From: CAYUIG01 sp964444685
Lineage (GTDB): Bacteria > Gemmatimonadota > Gemmatimonadetes > Longimicrobiales > RSA9
NCBI GenBank assembly: GCA_964444685.1
Contig: CAYUIG010000004.1
Location: 43,418-107,417, forward strand
Direction of reading: 5' to 3'
DNA length: 64,000 bases
Below, one piece after another: positions 8,773-15,651 of the stretch. The position numbers and the translations under genes are program-made. The stretch's first letter is position 1, and the number at the start of each line of letters is the position of its first letter. The notes beneath the pieces are model-generated. The model was not told where the DNA came from and did no database searches. It saw only the letters and a list, made by a program, of their open reading frames with translations.

Positions 8773-9951
8773 ATGGTACGGTGCCGTCGCCGTTCCGCCG
8801 CGCTCCTTTTCGGGCTCGCCCTTGGCGCATCCGGCTGCGCCGGTGATCCCGTCGCCCCCGAAGCGTTGGACTTCGCTCCACTCTACCTAGTCACGGCCAA
8901 CGCCATTCCCGACGAATTCATCGTCGTGCTGAAGGAGCCCGCACCGGACGGTCCGACCGGCGTTGCGGCGCGTGCGGGTGTGCAGCCGTCGATGGAGTTC
9001 CAGGGGGTGATCCGTGGTTTTGCCGCACGGCTCCGGCCCGGTCAGATCGCGCGGCTGCGCAGGGACCCCGACGTGGCGTTCATCGAACAGGACCGCACGA
9101 TCAGCGTGGACGGGACCCAGACGCTTTCCGATCTCGGGGATCCGTGGGGTCTCGACCGCCTCGATCAGACGACATTGCCGCTGTCGCGCAGCTACCACTA
9201 CGCGCACACGGGCGCGGGTGTGAACGCGTACATCATCGATACCGGCATCGACCTCCGGCATCCCGAGTTCGGCGGGCGCGCGGTGAACGTGTACGATGCC
9301 ATGGGCGGTGATGGCCGCGACTGCAATGGCCATGGCACCGCCGTAGCCGCGGTGGTCGGCGGTGGGACGTTCGGCGTGGCGAAGGAAGTGCGGCTGCGCG
9401 GCGTACGCGTTACGGACTGCAAGGGTCACGGCAAAGTGTCCGCGATGGTGCGCGCGCTGGACTGGGTGCGGGTGAACCGCATCGATCCCGCGGTTGCAAA
9501 CGTATCGATCAGTGCGCCCTTCTCGCCGGCGTTCAACCGGGCGGTCACGAATCTGGTCCGCTCGGGTGTGTTCGTTGCCGCCGGCGCGGGCAACGACGCC
9601 GAGGATGCATGCGACTACTCGCCGGCTGCGGCCGCGGCGGTGGTGACCGTCGCGGCGTCGACGCGCACGGACACACGCGCCGCGTTCTCGAACAGCGGGC
9701 GCTGCGTGACGCTGTACGCGCCCGGTGACCGCATCCGCACGGCGCACCTGGATGGTCGCAGTGCGACGTGGTCGGGAACATCGTTCGCCGCACCGCACGT
9801 CACCGGCGTGGCGGCGCTCTACAAGTCGAAGTACGGCGACGCCGCGCCGGCGGTGATCGCGACGTGGCTGCTCAACAACGCGCGCCTCGACCGCATCGCC
9901 GGAAACCCCGCGCACACGCCGAATCGGCTGCTCTTCAAGGCCACCCTCTGA
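8773..9951 (+). CDS. subtilisin-like serine protease, probable lipoprotein (S8, proteinase K type)
   Basis: Exported S8 protease. A lipobox LGASGC places a lipid-modified Cys at residue 22 after an Arg-rich signal sequence. An inhibitor-I9 propeptide spans about 45-115 (DEFIVVLKEP to DVAFIEQD). The catalytic triad is intact: Asp156 in YIIDTGID, His187 in NGHGTAVA and Ser337 in SGTSFAAPH, with the oxyanion Asn in AGAGNDAED. Short spacing and the paired cysteines resemble proteinase K/aqualysin enzymes. There is no C-terminal sorting domain; 392 residues. A TATCTT at 8668-8673 in the 134-bp gap is a weak -10 candidate, so the gene may be transcribed on its own. Confidence 0.92.
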   Translation: MVRCRRRSAALLFGLALGASGCAGDPVAPEALDFAPLYLVTANAIPDEFIVVLKEPAPDGPTGVAARAGVQPSMEFQGVIRGFAARLRPGQIARLRRDPDVAFIEQDRTISVDGTQTLSDLGDPWGLDRLDQTTLPLSRSYHYAHTGAGVNAYIIDTGIDLRHPEFGGRAVNVYDAMGGDGRDCNGHGTAVAAVVGGGTFGVAKEVRLRGVRVTDCKGHGKVSAMVRALDWVRVNRIDPAVANVSISAPFSPAFNRAVTNLVRSGVFVAAGAGNDAEDACDYSPAAAAAVVTVAASTRTDTRAAFSNSGRCVTLYAPGDRIRTAHLDGRSATWSGTSFAAPHVTGVAALYKSKYGDAAPAVIATWLLNNARLDRIAGNPAHTPNRLLFKATL

Positions 9952-9957
9952 AGCCGC

Positions 9958-9981
9958 GGGCCGGCAACCGAGGGCCGGCCC
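9958..9981 (+). terminator. GC hairpin after the subtilase gene
   Basis: A perfect 7-bp inverted repeat, GGGCCGG (9958-9964) and CCGGCCC (9975-9981), with a 10-base loop sits between the subtilase stop and hemW. There is no T-tract, so it is either a weak terminator or an RNA structure just before the hemW start. Confidence 0.4.
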
Positions 9982-9997
9982 ATGGGTATCACGCGGC

Positions 9998-11122
9998 GTG
10001 AAACCCGAGAGCCTCTACGTCCACGTTCCCTTCTGCGTCCGCCGCTGCGGCTACTGCGATTTCGCGGTCACCGCGCTGCGTGAGCCGCCGGTCGACGCAT
10101 GGGTTTCGGCGATCCGCGCGGAGCTGGCGGCCGTCGCGAAGGCTGAGGGCTGGGAGGATCCGCTCGCGCTGCGCACGCTCTACCTCGGCGGCGGCACACC
10201 TTCGCTGCTCGGTACGGGCGCGATCGCCAGGCTGCGATCGGCACTGGCGGAACTCGCGGTGCCGCAGCCCGATTGCGAGTGGACGGCCGAGGCCAATCCC
10301 GAGAGCCTGACGCGGGCGCTCGCCGAGGACTGGCTGGCAACGGGCGTGAACCGGGTGAGCCTGGGCGTGCAGACCTTCCACGAGCCCACGCTGCGCTGGA
10401 TGGGGCGCATGCATGGCCCGGCCGGCGCCATCGCTGCCTTTCGGGCCGCGAGAGCCGCGGGGTTCGGGAGCGTGAGCATCGACCTGATCTTCGGCCTGCC
10501 CGAGGGGACGGAGCGCGACTGGGCCGAGGACCTGGACCACGCGCTGGCGCTGGAGCCCGAGCACGTGTCGCTCTATGGGCTCACGGCGGAGCCGGCCACG
10601 CCTCTGGGACGGCGGGTTCAGGAGGGGCGGGAGCGCATGCCGCCGGAGGAGCGCTACGTCGAGGAATACCTGCTCGCGGTCGAGCGGCTGACCGCTGCGG
10701 GGTACGAACACTACGAGGTCTCGAATTTCGCGCGGCCGGGCCACGCCTCGGCGCACAATATCGTGTACTGGGAGGGGCGCCCGTGGATCGGCCTCGGGCC
10801 GGGCGCGCACTCCTTCCTGCCGCCCCGGCGGTGGTGGAACACGCGCGACTGGGCGGCGTACCGGACCCGCGTCGAGGCGGCCGGGACCGCACGGGACGGG
10901 GAGGAGCGGATCGGGGAGGAGGAGTCACGCCTCGAGCGGGCGTGGCTCGGCCTGCGGACCTCGAGCGGTCTGGCCCTGACGGAGCTGTCGGCCGCGCAGC
11001 GCGAGCGCGCGGAGCGCTGGCAGCGCGAGGGCTGGGCGCGAGAGGACGACGGCATGCTGCGGCTCACGCCGCGAGGCTGGCTGCTGCTGGATCGCCTCGC
11101 CGTGGACATGACGATTGCTTGA
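9998..11122 (+). CDS. hemW: HemW-type radical SAM heme chaperone
   Basis: Radical SAM protein of the HemW (formerly HemN-like) family, now regarded as a heme chaperone rather than a coproporphyrinogen dehydrogenase. The 4Fe-4S motif CxxxCxxC is formed by Cys13, Cys17 and Cys20 in PFCVRRCGYCDF, followed by YLGGGTPSLL. The HemW-specific HNxxYW motif is present as HNIVYWEGRPWIGLGPGAHS. The true HemN N-terminal extension and its fourth Cys are absent, which supports HemW. The GTG at 9998 is the only start that keeps the iron-sulfur motif near the N-terminus. Length 374 residues. It is followed by hrcA, a common bacterial neighbour. Confidence 0.92.
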   Translation: MKPESLYVHVPFCVRRCGYCDFAVTALREPPVDAWVSAIRAELAAVAKAEGWEDPLALRTLYLGGGTPSLLGTGAIARLRSALAELAVPQPDCEWTAEANPESLTRALAEDWLATGVNRVSLGVQTFHEPTLRWMGRMHGPAGAIAAFRAARAAGFGSVSIDLIFGLPEGTERDWAEDLDHALALEPEHVSLYGLTAEPATPLGRRVQEGRERMPPEERYVEEYLLAVERLTAAGYEHYEVSNFARPGHASAHNIVYWEGRPWIGLGPGAHSFLPPRRWWNTRDWAAYRTRVEAAGTARDGEERIGEEESRLERAWLGLRTSSGLALTELSAAQRERAERWQREGWAREDDGMLRLTPRGWLLLDRLAVDMTIA

Positions 11123-11178
11123 CGGTGACGGCAGCAGCGGAAACATTCGGACGTTCCCGAGCGAAAACATCGGCCGCG

Positions 11179-12219
11179 ATGAAGGATACGGCACTCAGCG
11201 AACGCGAGCGCAGCGTGCTCGAGGCGGTGATCCGCACGTACGTCGAGACGGCGGAGCCGGCGGGGAGCCGGACCGTGGCCCGGCGTCACGGCCTTGGTGT
11301 GTCGCCGGCGACGATCCGCAATGCGATGTCCGACCTCGAGACGAAGGGGTACCTCTTCCATCCGCACACGTCGGCGGGCCGGATCCCGACGGACCAGGCC
11401 TACCGGTACTACGTCGACACGCTGATGCAGCCGGTGAAGCCGAGCGCGGCGGAGCAGCGGCGTCTGCGCCGGCAACTGCGCGAGGCCGAGGATACGGGCG
11501 CGCTGGCGCAGCTGGTGCGGCACGCCACGCAGGTGCTCGGTCTGATCACGGGCGAGCTGGGGGTGGCGGTGGCGCCGAAGCTGGAGCAGGCGGTGCTCGA
11601 GCGGATCGAGACCGCGCTCATCTCCAGCGAAAAGGTGCTGCTGGTGCTGACGCTGCGCGGCGGCCTCGTGCGTACGATTTACGCCGACCTGCCCGTGGCG
11701 GTGCCGGCCGAGACGCTGGTCTCCGTCACGGTCGTGCTGAATGAACGGCTCGCGGGTCAGACGCTGAGCGAACTGCGCGCGACACTGCCGGACCGGCTGC
11801 GCGACGCCGCACCGGATGCGGATGGCGCGCGCGAACTGCTGAACATCGTGCTGCAGTCGGCCGACGAGATGTTCGAGCCGACCGGTGAGCCCGTGGTGCT
11901 CGGCAGTGCGAGCATGCTGGCGAGTCAGCCGGAGTTCGCGGAGAGCGAACGGCTGCGCCAGCTGCTGGAGCTCACGGAACAGCGGCAGCTGCTGCACAAC
12001 GTGCTGGCGCGCCGCGAACACGAGGATACGGCTTTCATCACGATTGGCAGCGAGCACGGCGATCCGCGCCTCAGCCCGTTCACTCTCGTGACGTCGCGCT
12101 ACCGGCTGGGCAACCTGACCGGTGTGGTGGGCGTACTCGGCCCCACGCGGATGCCGTACGAAAAGGTGGCCGCGCTCGTGGAGTACACGAGCCGGCTGAT
12201 GGGAGAGCTGTCCACGTGA
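11179..12219 (+). CDS. hrcA: heat-inducible transcription repressor HrcA
   Basis: Repressor of class I heat-shock genes that binds CIRCE operators. The N-terminal winged helix (residues 1-80) contains the recognition region ARRHGLGVSPATIRNAMSDL and the signature YLFHPHTSAGRIPTDQAYR. The GAF-like regulatory and dimer domains continue to the C-terminus with GVLGPTRMPYEK near 325. ATG at 11179 gives 346 residues; a GTG at 11125 would add an unconserved tail. No CIRCE repeat (TTAGCACTC-N9-GAGTGCTAA) was found upstream here, so autoregulation is not visible. The stop overlaps the dnaJ start (GTGA). Confidence 0.95.
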   Translation: MKDTALSERERSVLEAVIRTYVETAEPAGSRTVARRHGLGVSPATIRNAMSDLETKGYLFHPHTSAGRIPTDQAYRYYVDTLMQPVKPSAAEQRRLRRQLREAEDTGALAQLVRHATQVLGLITGELGVAVAPKLEQAVLERIETALISSEKVLLVLTLRGGLVRTIYADLPVAVPAETLVSVTVVLNERLAGQTLSELRATLPDRLRDAAPDADGARELLNIVLQSADEMFEPTGEPVVLGSASMLASQPEFAESERLRQLLELTEQRQLLHNVLARREHEDTAFITIGSEHGDPRLSPFTLVTSRYRLGNLTGVVGVLGPTRMPYEKVAALVEYTSRLMGELST

Positions 12220-13382
12220 CGACGAAACGCGACTACTACGAGATCCTGGGCGTCGATCGCTCCGCCGATGTGGATGCGATCAAGAAGGCGTACCGGAAGC
12301 TCGCGTTCGAATACCATCCGGATCGCAACAACGGATCGGGCGAGGCCGAGGAGCGCTTCAAGGAGGCCACCGAAGCGTACGAAGTCCTGCGCGATCCGCA
12401 GAAGCGTGCCGCGTACGACCGCTTCGGTCATCAGGGCGTGCGCGGCGGCGGCGGCCAGCAGGGATTCACCGGCTTCAACTTCGCCGACGCGCTCGAGATC
12501 TTCATGCGCGACTTCGGCGGGTTCCCAGGCATGGAGGATCTCTTCGGCGGCGCAGCGCGCTCTCGTTCGCGCGGTCGCATGCGCGGCTCAGACCTGCGCG
12601 TGCGCGTGCCGCTCACCCTCGCCGAGGTTGCCACCGGCACGAAGAAGAAGGTGCGCGTGCGCACCCAGGACCCATGCGACGCGTGCAACGGCAGCGGCGC
12701 GGCGCCCGGCAGCTCGCCGGTTGTTTGTGATACCTGCGGTGGTGCGGGCGAGGTGCGCCGCGTGCAGCGCTCGCTGCTGGGCCAGCTCGTCAGCGTGACG
12801 ACGTGTCCGACGTGCGGTGGTGAGGGACAGCGCATCGAGAAGCCGTGTCCGACCTGTTCCGGCCGCGGCATCCGCGAGGCGGAGCGCATGGTCGAGGTGG
12901 AGATCCCCGCGGGCGTATCGAGCGGCGACTACCTCACGCTGCGCGGCAGCGGCAACGCCGCACCGCGCGGCGGTGCGCGCGGCGACCTGCTCGTCGTGCT
13001 CGAGGTGCAGGAAGACCCGCGCTTCGTGCGCGATGGCGCGAACCTCGTGCACGAGGCCGCGGTCACGTTCTCGCAGGCAGCGCTGGGCGCGGAGATCGAC
13101 GTGCCGACAGTCGACGGTACGGCCACCGTGAAGGTGGCGCCGGGCACGCAGTCGGGTCGTCTGCTGCGGCTGCGCGGAAAGGGACTGCCGCATCTGCGCG
13201 GAGGCGGACGCGGTGATCTGATCGTGCGCATCGTGGTGTGGACGCCGACGTCGCTCAGCAACGAACAGGAAAAGCTGCTCCGTCAACTCGCGGCGATCGA
13301 GGATGCGGCGCCGCAGGGGCCGGACCGCGGCGAAGACAAGGGGTTCTGGGGTCGCGTGAAGGAGGCGCTGGGCGGCGGGTGA
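12216..13382 (+). CDS. dnaJ: molecular chaperone DnaJ
   Basis: Type I Hsp40 co-chaperone that stimulates DnaK ATPase. The J domain (1-70) carries HPD at residues 34-36. A Gly/Phe-rich linker follows (about 75-115). Four CxxCxGxG zinc motifs are visible: CDACNGSG, CDTCGGAG, CPTCGGEG and CPTCSGRG (about residues 150-220). The C-terminal substrate-binding domains run to about 350. The GTG start overlaps hrcA, and the stop overlaps prmA (GTGA), forming the common hrcA-dnaJ-prmA order. dnaK and grpE are not adjacent. Length 388 residues, full length. Confidence 0.97.
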   Translation: MTTKRDYYEILGVDRSADVDAIKKAYRKLAFEYHPDRNNGSGEAEERFKEATEAYEVLRDPQKRAAYDRFGHQGVRGGGGQQGFTGFNFADALEIFMRDFGGFPGMEDLFGGAARSRSRGRMRGSDLRVRVPLTLAEVATGTKKKVRVRTQDPCDACNGSGAAPGSSPVVCDTCGGAGEVRRVQRSLLGQLVSVTTCPTCGGEGQRIEKPCPTCSGRGIREAERMVEVEIPAGVSSGDYLTLRGSGNAAPRGGARGDLLVVLEVQEDPRFVRDGANLVHEAAVTFSQAALGAEIDVPTVDGTATVKVAPGTQSGRLLRLRGKGLPHLRGGGRGDLIVRIVVWTPTSLSNEQEKLLRQLAAIEDAAPQGPDRGEDKGFWGRVKEALGGG

Positions 13383-14239
13383 GCGAGCGCTGGTTCGTCG
13401 TGAACGTGAAGAGCCCCTCGGAGGAGATGAAGCCCATCCTCGCCGAGGGGCTCGTGGTGTCGGGAGCCGGTGGCGCCGAGGAGGACGGGCCGTGGCTGCG
13501 CGCATGGCTGCCGGCGCCGGCTGATCCTTTGGCGGAGGCGGAAAGCATTGCCGGCCGCATGACCGAGCTCGCCGGTGAGCCGGTCGAGCTGACGTGGGAG
13601 TGGCGCGATGGTGCGGACTGGACCGAGTCGTGGCGTCGCGGGCTGGAGCCGCGTCGCGTCGGGCGCCGCCTCATCGTGTCGCCGCCATGGTGCGCGCCCG
13701 CAGCCGCGCCCGACGACATCGTCATCGTGATCGATCCGGGGATGGCGTTCGGCACCGGCGAGCATGCGACGACGCGCGGCTGCCTGCGTCTTCTCGAGGA
13801 CGTCGTGGCGCCCGGTGCGCGCGTGCTCGACGTGGGCACGGGATCGGGCGTGCTCGCGATCGCCGCTGCGCGCATCGGTGCGAGCGTGGATGCACTCGAT
13901 GACGATCCGGTGGCCACGGACGTGGCCGCGGAGAACGCGGACGTGAACGGTGTGGCCGATCGCATCCGCTTCGTCACGCAGTCGGCGCGGCCGGACGGCT
14001 GGCTGCCCGGCGGCCCGGGCGCGTACGACGTCGTCGTAGCGAACATCCTGAGTTCGATCCTGACGCCGCTGCTTCCGGTCTTTCACACGCTGCTGCGTCC
14101 CGCTGCGCCGGTGGTACTGGGCGGGATCCTGCGGCAGGAAGCGCCGGAGATGCGGGCGGCGCTGGGTCGTGCCGGCTTCGCGGTCGAGGCCGAGGACGAG
14201 GAAGGGGAGTGGTGGTCGGTGCGGGCGCGGCGGCGGTGA
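13379..14239 (+). CDS. prmA: ribosomal protein L11 methyltransferase
   Basis: SAM-dependent enzyme that trimethylates ribosomal protein L11. A short N-terminal substrate-recognition domain (1-95) precedes the Rossmann methyltransferase domain with DPGMAFGTGEHATTR (about 120), VLDVGTGSGVLAIAA (about 150) and the catalytic-loop motif VVANILSS (about 220). GTG at 13379 overlaps the dnaJ stop. Length 286 residues, usual for the family. Its last 266 bases are overlapped on the opposite strand by the reading frame of the next, convergent gene. Confidence 0.94.
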   Translation: MSERWFVVNVKSPSEEMKPILAEGLVVSGAGGAEEDGPWLRAWLPAPADPLAEAESIAGRMTELAGEPVELTWEWRDGADWTESWRRGLEPRRVGRRLIVSPPWCAPAAAPDDIVIVIDPGMAFGTGEHATTRGCLRLLEDVVAPGARVLDVGTGSGVLAIAAARIGASVDALDDDPVATDVAAENADVNGVADRIRFVTQSARPDGWLPGGPGAYDVVVANILSSILTPLLPVFHTLLRPAAPVVLGGILRQEAPEMRAALGRAGFAVEAEDEEGEWWSVRARRR

Positions 14240-14681
14240 GCCGGCGCAACTCGCGCCGCAGTGCGTCCGCCTCCGCGAGCGCCTCGGTGAGCGCGCCGTG
14301 CAAGTCACTGCCGGCCGGCTCGACCGCCCACAGCTCGGCCAGCGCTTCCAGTGCGGGACCGAGCGGCGACGAAGACGCCGGCGGATCGAGGTCGTCGTCC
14401 GGCCGGAGCAGCGCGATGCGCGGGGCGTGGCTGGCGTCCACCTGTTCGAGCGCCTCGAGGTAGCGCTCGCGCAGCGCGGCGGGGAAGACTTCACAGTCGC
14501 CGAAAGGGTCGCCGGGCTCGAGCAACACGTACCGGTGCGAGCGGCAGAGCGAGTCCCGAAGGTGCGCGTAGGCCCCGGCCGGGATGCCGCCGGCCAGGAG
14601 CGCCCGATGCACGCGGTGCAGCGGCAGCGAGCCCGACGGCTCGGCGCGCAACAGTTCGACGATGCGGGTTTCGAGGTCCAT
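13974..14681 (-). CDS. hypothetical protein with Pro/Arg-rich tail, convergent with prmA
   Basis: An unrecognised minus-strand gene starting at the ATG at 14681. Residues 1-148 read like a real folded protein (METRIVELL-like start, a winged-helix-like SLPLHRVHRALLAGG segment, acidic middle, then a helical ADALRRELRRLTAA end). From about residue 150 the sequence becomes Pro/Arg/Ala-rich because no stop occurs before prmA; the frame closes only at 13974, 266 bases inside the prmA 3' end. Either the tail is translated or the natural stop has been lost. Plus-strand frames across 14240-14680 look like antisense shadow. Function unknown; the head may be a DNA-binding domain, but this is weak. Confidence 0.55.
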   Translation of the reverse strand: MDLETRIVELLRAEPSGSLPLHRVHRALLAGGIPAGAYAHLRDSLCRSHRYVLLEPGDPFGDCEVFPAALRERYLEALEQVDASHAPRIALLRPDDDLDPPASSSPLGPALEALAELWAVEPAGSDLHGALTEALAEADALRRELRRLTAAAPAPTTTPLPRPRPRPRSRHDPAPPASPALPAAGSRPVPPAQRDAAACERPEAAASGSNSGCSLRRRRTRPGRRAASRPAAPTA

Positions 14682-14773
14682 TTCGCGTCGCGTCCGCTGA
14701 AGGGCCGCGCTACATTGCGTGCCGGGCCGGGGCAGGTCCATGGCGGAACGGGGCGACTTCACGAGGAGCGAGG

Positions 14774-15121
14774 ATGAACGGGGACTGCATCTTCTGCCGG
14801 ATCGCCGGAGGCACCATCCCCGCGAAGAAGGTGCACGAGGATGACGATGTCGTCGCGTTCCGCGACATCGACCCGCGCGCGCCGGTGCACGTGCTCGTGA
14901 TCCCGAAGCGGCACATCCCGTCCGTGAACGCACTCACGACCGCGGATGCGGAGCTGGTCGGGCGACTGTTCGTGACGGCGCGCGGCATCGCGGAAACGGA
15001 AGGCGTGGCGGGGAGCGGGTACCGCCTCGTGATGAACGCGGGACAGGACGGCGGTCAGTCGGTGGACCACATCCACCTGCACGTACTGGGCGGCCGGCCG
15101 CTGGCATGGCCGCCGGGATGA
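14774..15121 (+). CDS. HIT family nucleotide-binding protein
   Basis: Small histidine-triad protein of the Hint/PKCI branch, a purine-nucleoside phosphoramidase or nucleotide hydrolase. CIFCRIAGGTIPAKKV at the N-terminus supplies the zinc-binding-type CxxC. The catalytic triad motif is QSVDHIHLHVLGG near residue 98 (HxHxH). ATG at 14774 lies after GAGGAGCGAGG; a long upstream extension in the same frame crosses the divergent gene and was dropped. TACATT at 14711-14716 could be its -10 box. At 115 residues it is complete. The gatB/yqeY-type gene begins eight bases after its stop. Confidence 0.93.
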   Translation: MNGDCIFCRIAGGTIPAKKVHEDDDVVAFRDIDPRAPVHVLVIPKRHIPSVNALTTADAELVGRLFVTARGIAETEGVAGSGYRLVMNAGQDGGQSVDHIHLHVLGGRPLAWPPG

Positions 15122-15128
15122 CACGACG

Positions 15129-15569
15129 GTGAGCGAACTGGCGGATCGTCTTCGCAGCGATCTGAACGCGGCGCGCAAGGAGCGTGACCGCGCGCGTACG
15201 CTGCTGCTCACGACCACGATCTCGGAGGTGCGCAACCGCGAGATCGAACTCGGCCGCGCCGCGTCGGACGAGGACGTGATCGAGGTCGTGAATCGCGCCA
15301 TCAAGCGCCGGCGCGAAGCCGCGGAGCAGATGCGCGCGGGCGGGCGCGAGGAGCTCGCGGTGAAGGAGGAGGCGGAGGCGGAGCAGCTCGCCGAGTACCT
15401 GCCGCCCGGCCTGGGCGAGGACGAGGTGCGTGCGCTCGTGCGCGACGCGATCGCCGCGGGCGCGGCGAACGTCGGCGCGGTGATGGGTCGCATCATGCCC
15501 GCGATCAAGGGAAGATTCGACGGCCGCGAAGCGAACCGGCTCGTGCGTGAGGAGCTGGAACGCTCGTGA
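15129..15569 (+). CDS. GatB/YqeY domain protein
   Basis: A 146-residue YqeY-like protein, homologous to the tRNA-binding tail domain of GatB. The typical opening SELADRLRSDLNAARKERD, the NREIELGR patch, the EAEAEQLAEYLPPGLGEDEV segment and the final GAVMGRIMPAIKGRFDGREANRLV block match the family. It probably binds tRNA or influences amidotransferase function, but the stand-alone role is not established. GTG at 15129, eight bases after the HIT stop. A GC hairpin separates it from mutS2. In many bacteria yqeY lies near dnaG, as it does here with mutS2 between. Confidence 0.9.
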   Translation: MSELADRLRSDLNAARKERDRARTLLLTTTISEVRNREIELGRAASDEDVIEVVNRAIKRRREAAEQMRAGGREELAVKEEAEAEQLAEYLPPGLGEDEVRALVRDAIAAGAANVGAVMGRIMPAIKGRFDGREANRLVREELERS

Positions 15570-15610
15570 GCGGGTATCTGATGAGCATGGACGTGTGCAG
15601 CCGGAACTTC

Positions 15611-15634
15611 GAGGGCGGTCCACGGGCCGCCCTC
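15611..15634 (+). terminator. GC hairpin between yqeY-like gene and mutS2
   Basis: A perfect 8-bp inverted repeat, GAGGGCGG (15611-15618) and CCGCCCTC (15627-15634), with an 8-base loop, lies 18 bases before the mutS2 start. It lacks a U-tract, so partial termination, attenuation or transcript-end protection is possible. Confidence 0.45.
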
Positions 15635-15651
15635 TCGCGTGGAGCGCGTGC

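Noticed and set aside
11123..11178. CIRCE operator before hrcA
   Set aside because: The TTAGCACTC-N9-GAGTGCTAA inverted repeat is absent; only short unrelated AAAC repeats are present.
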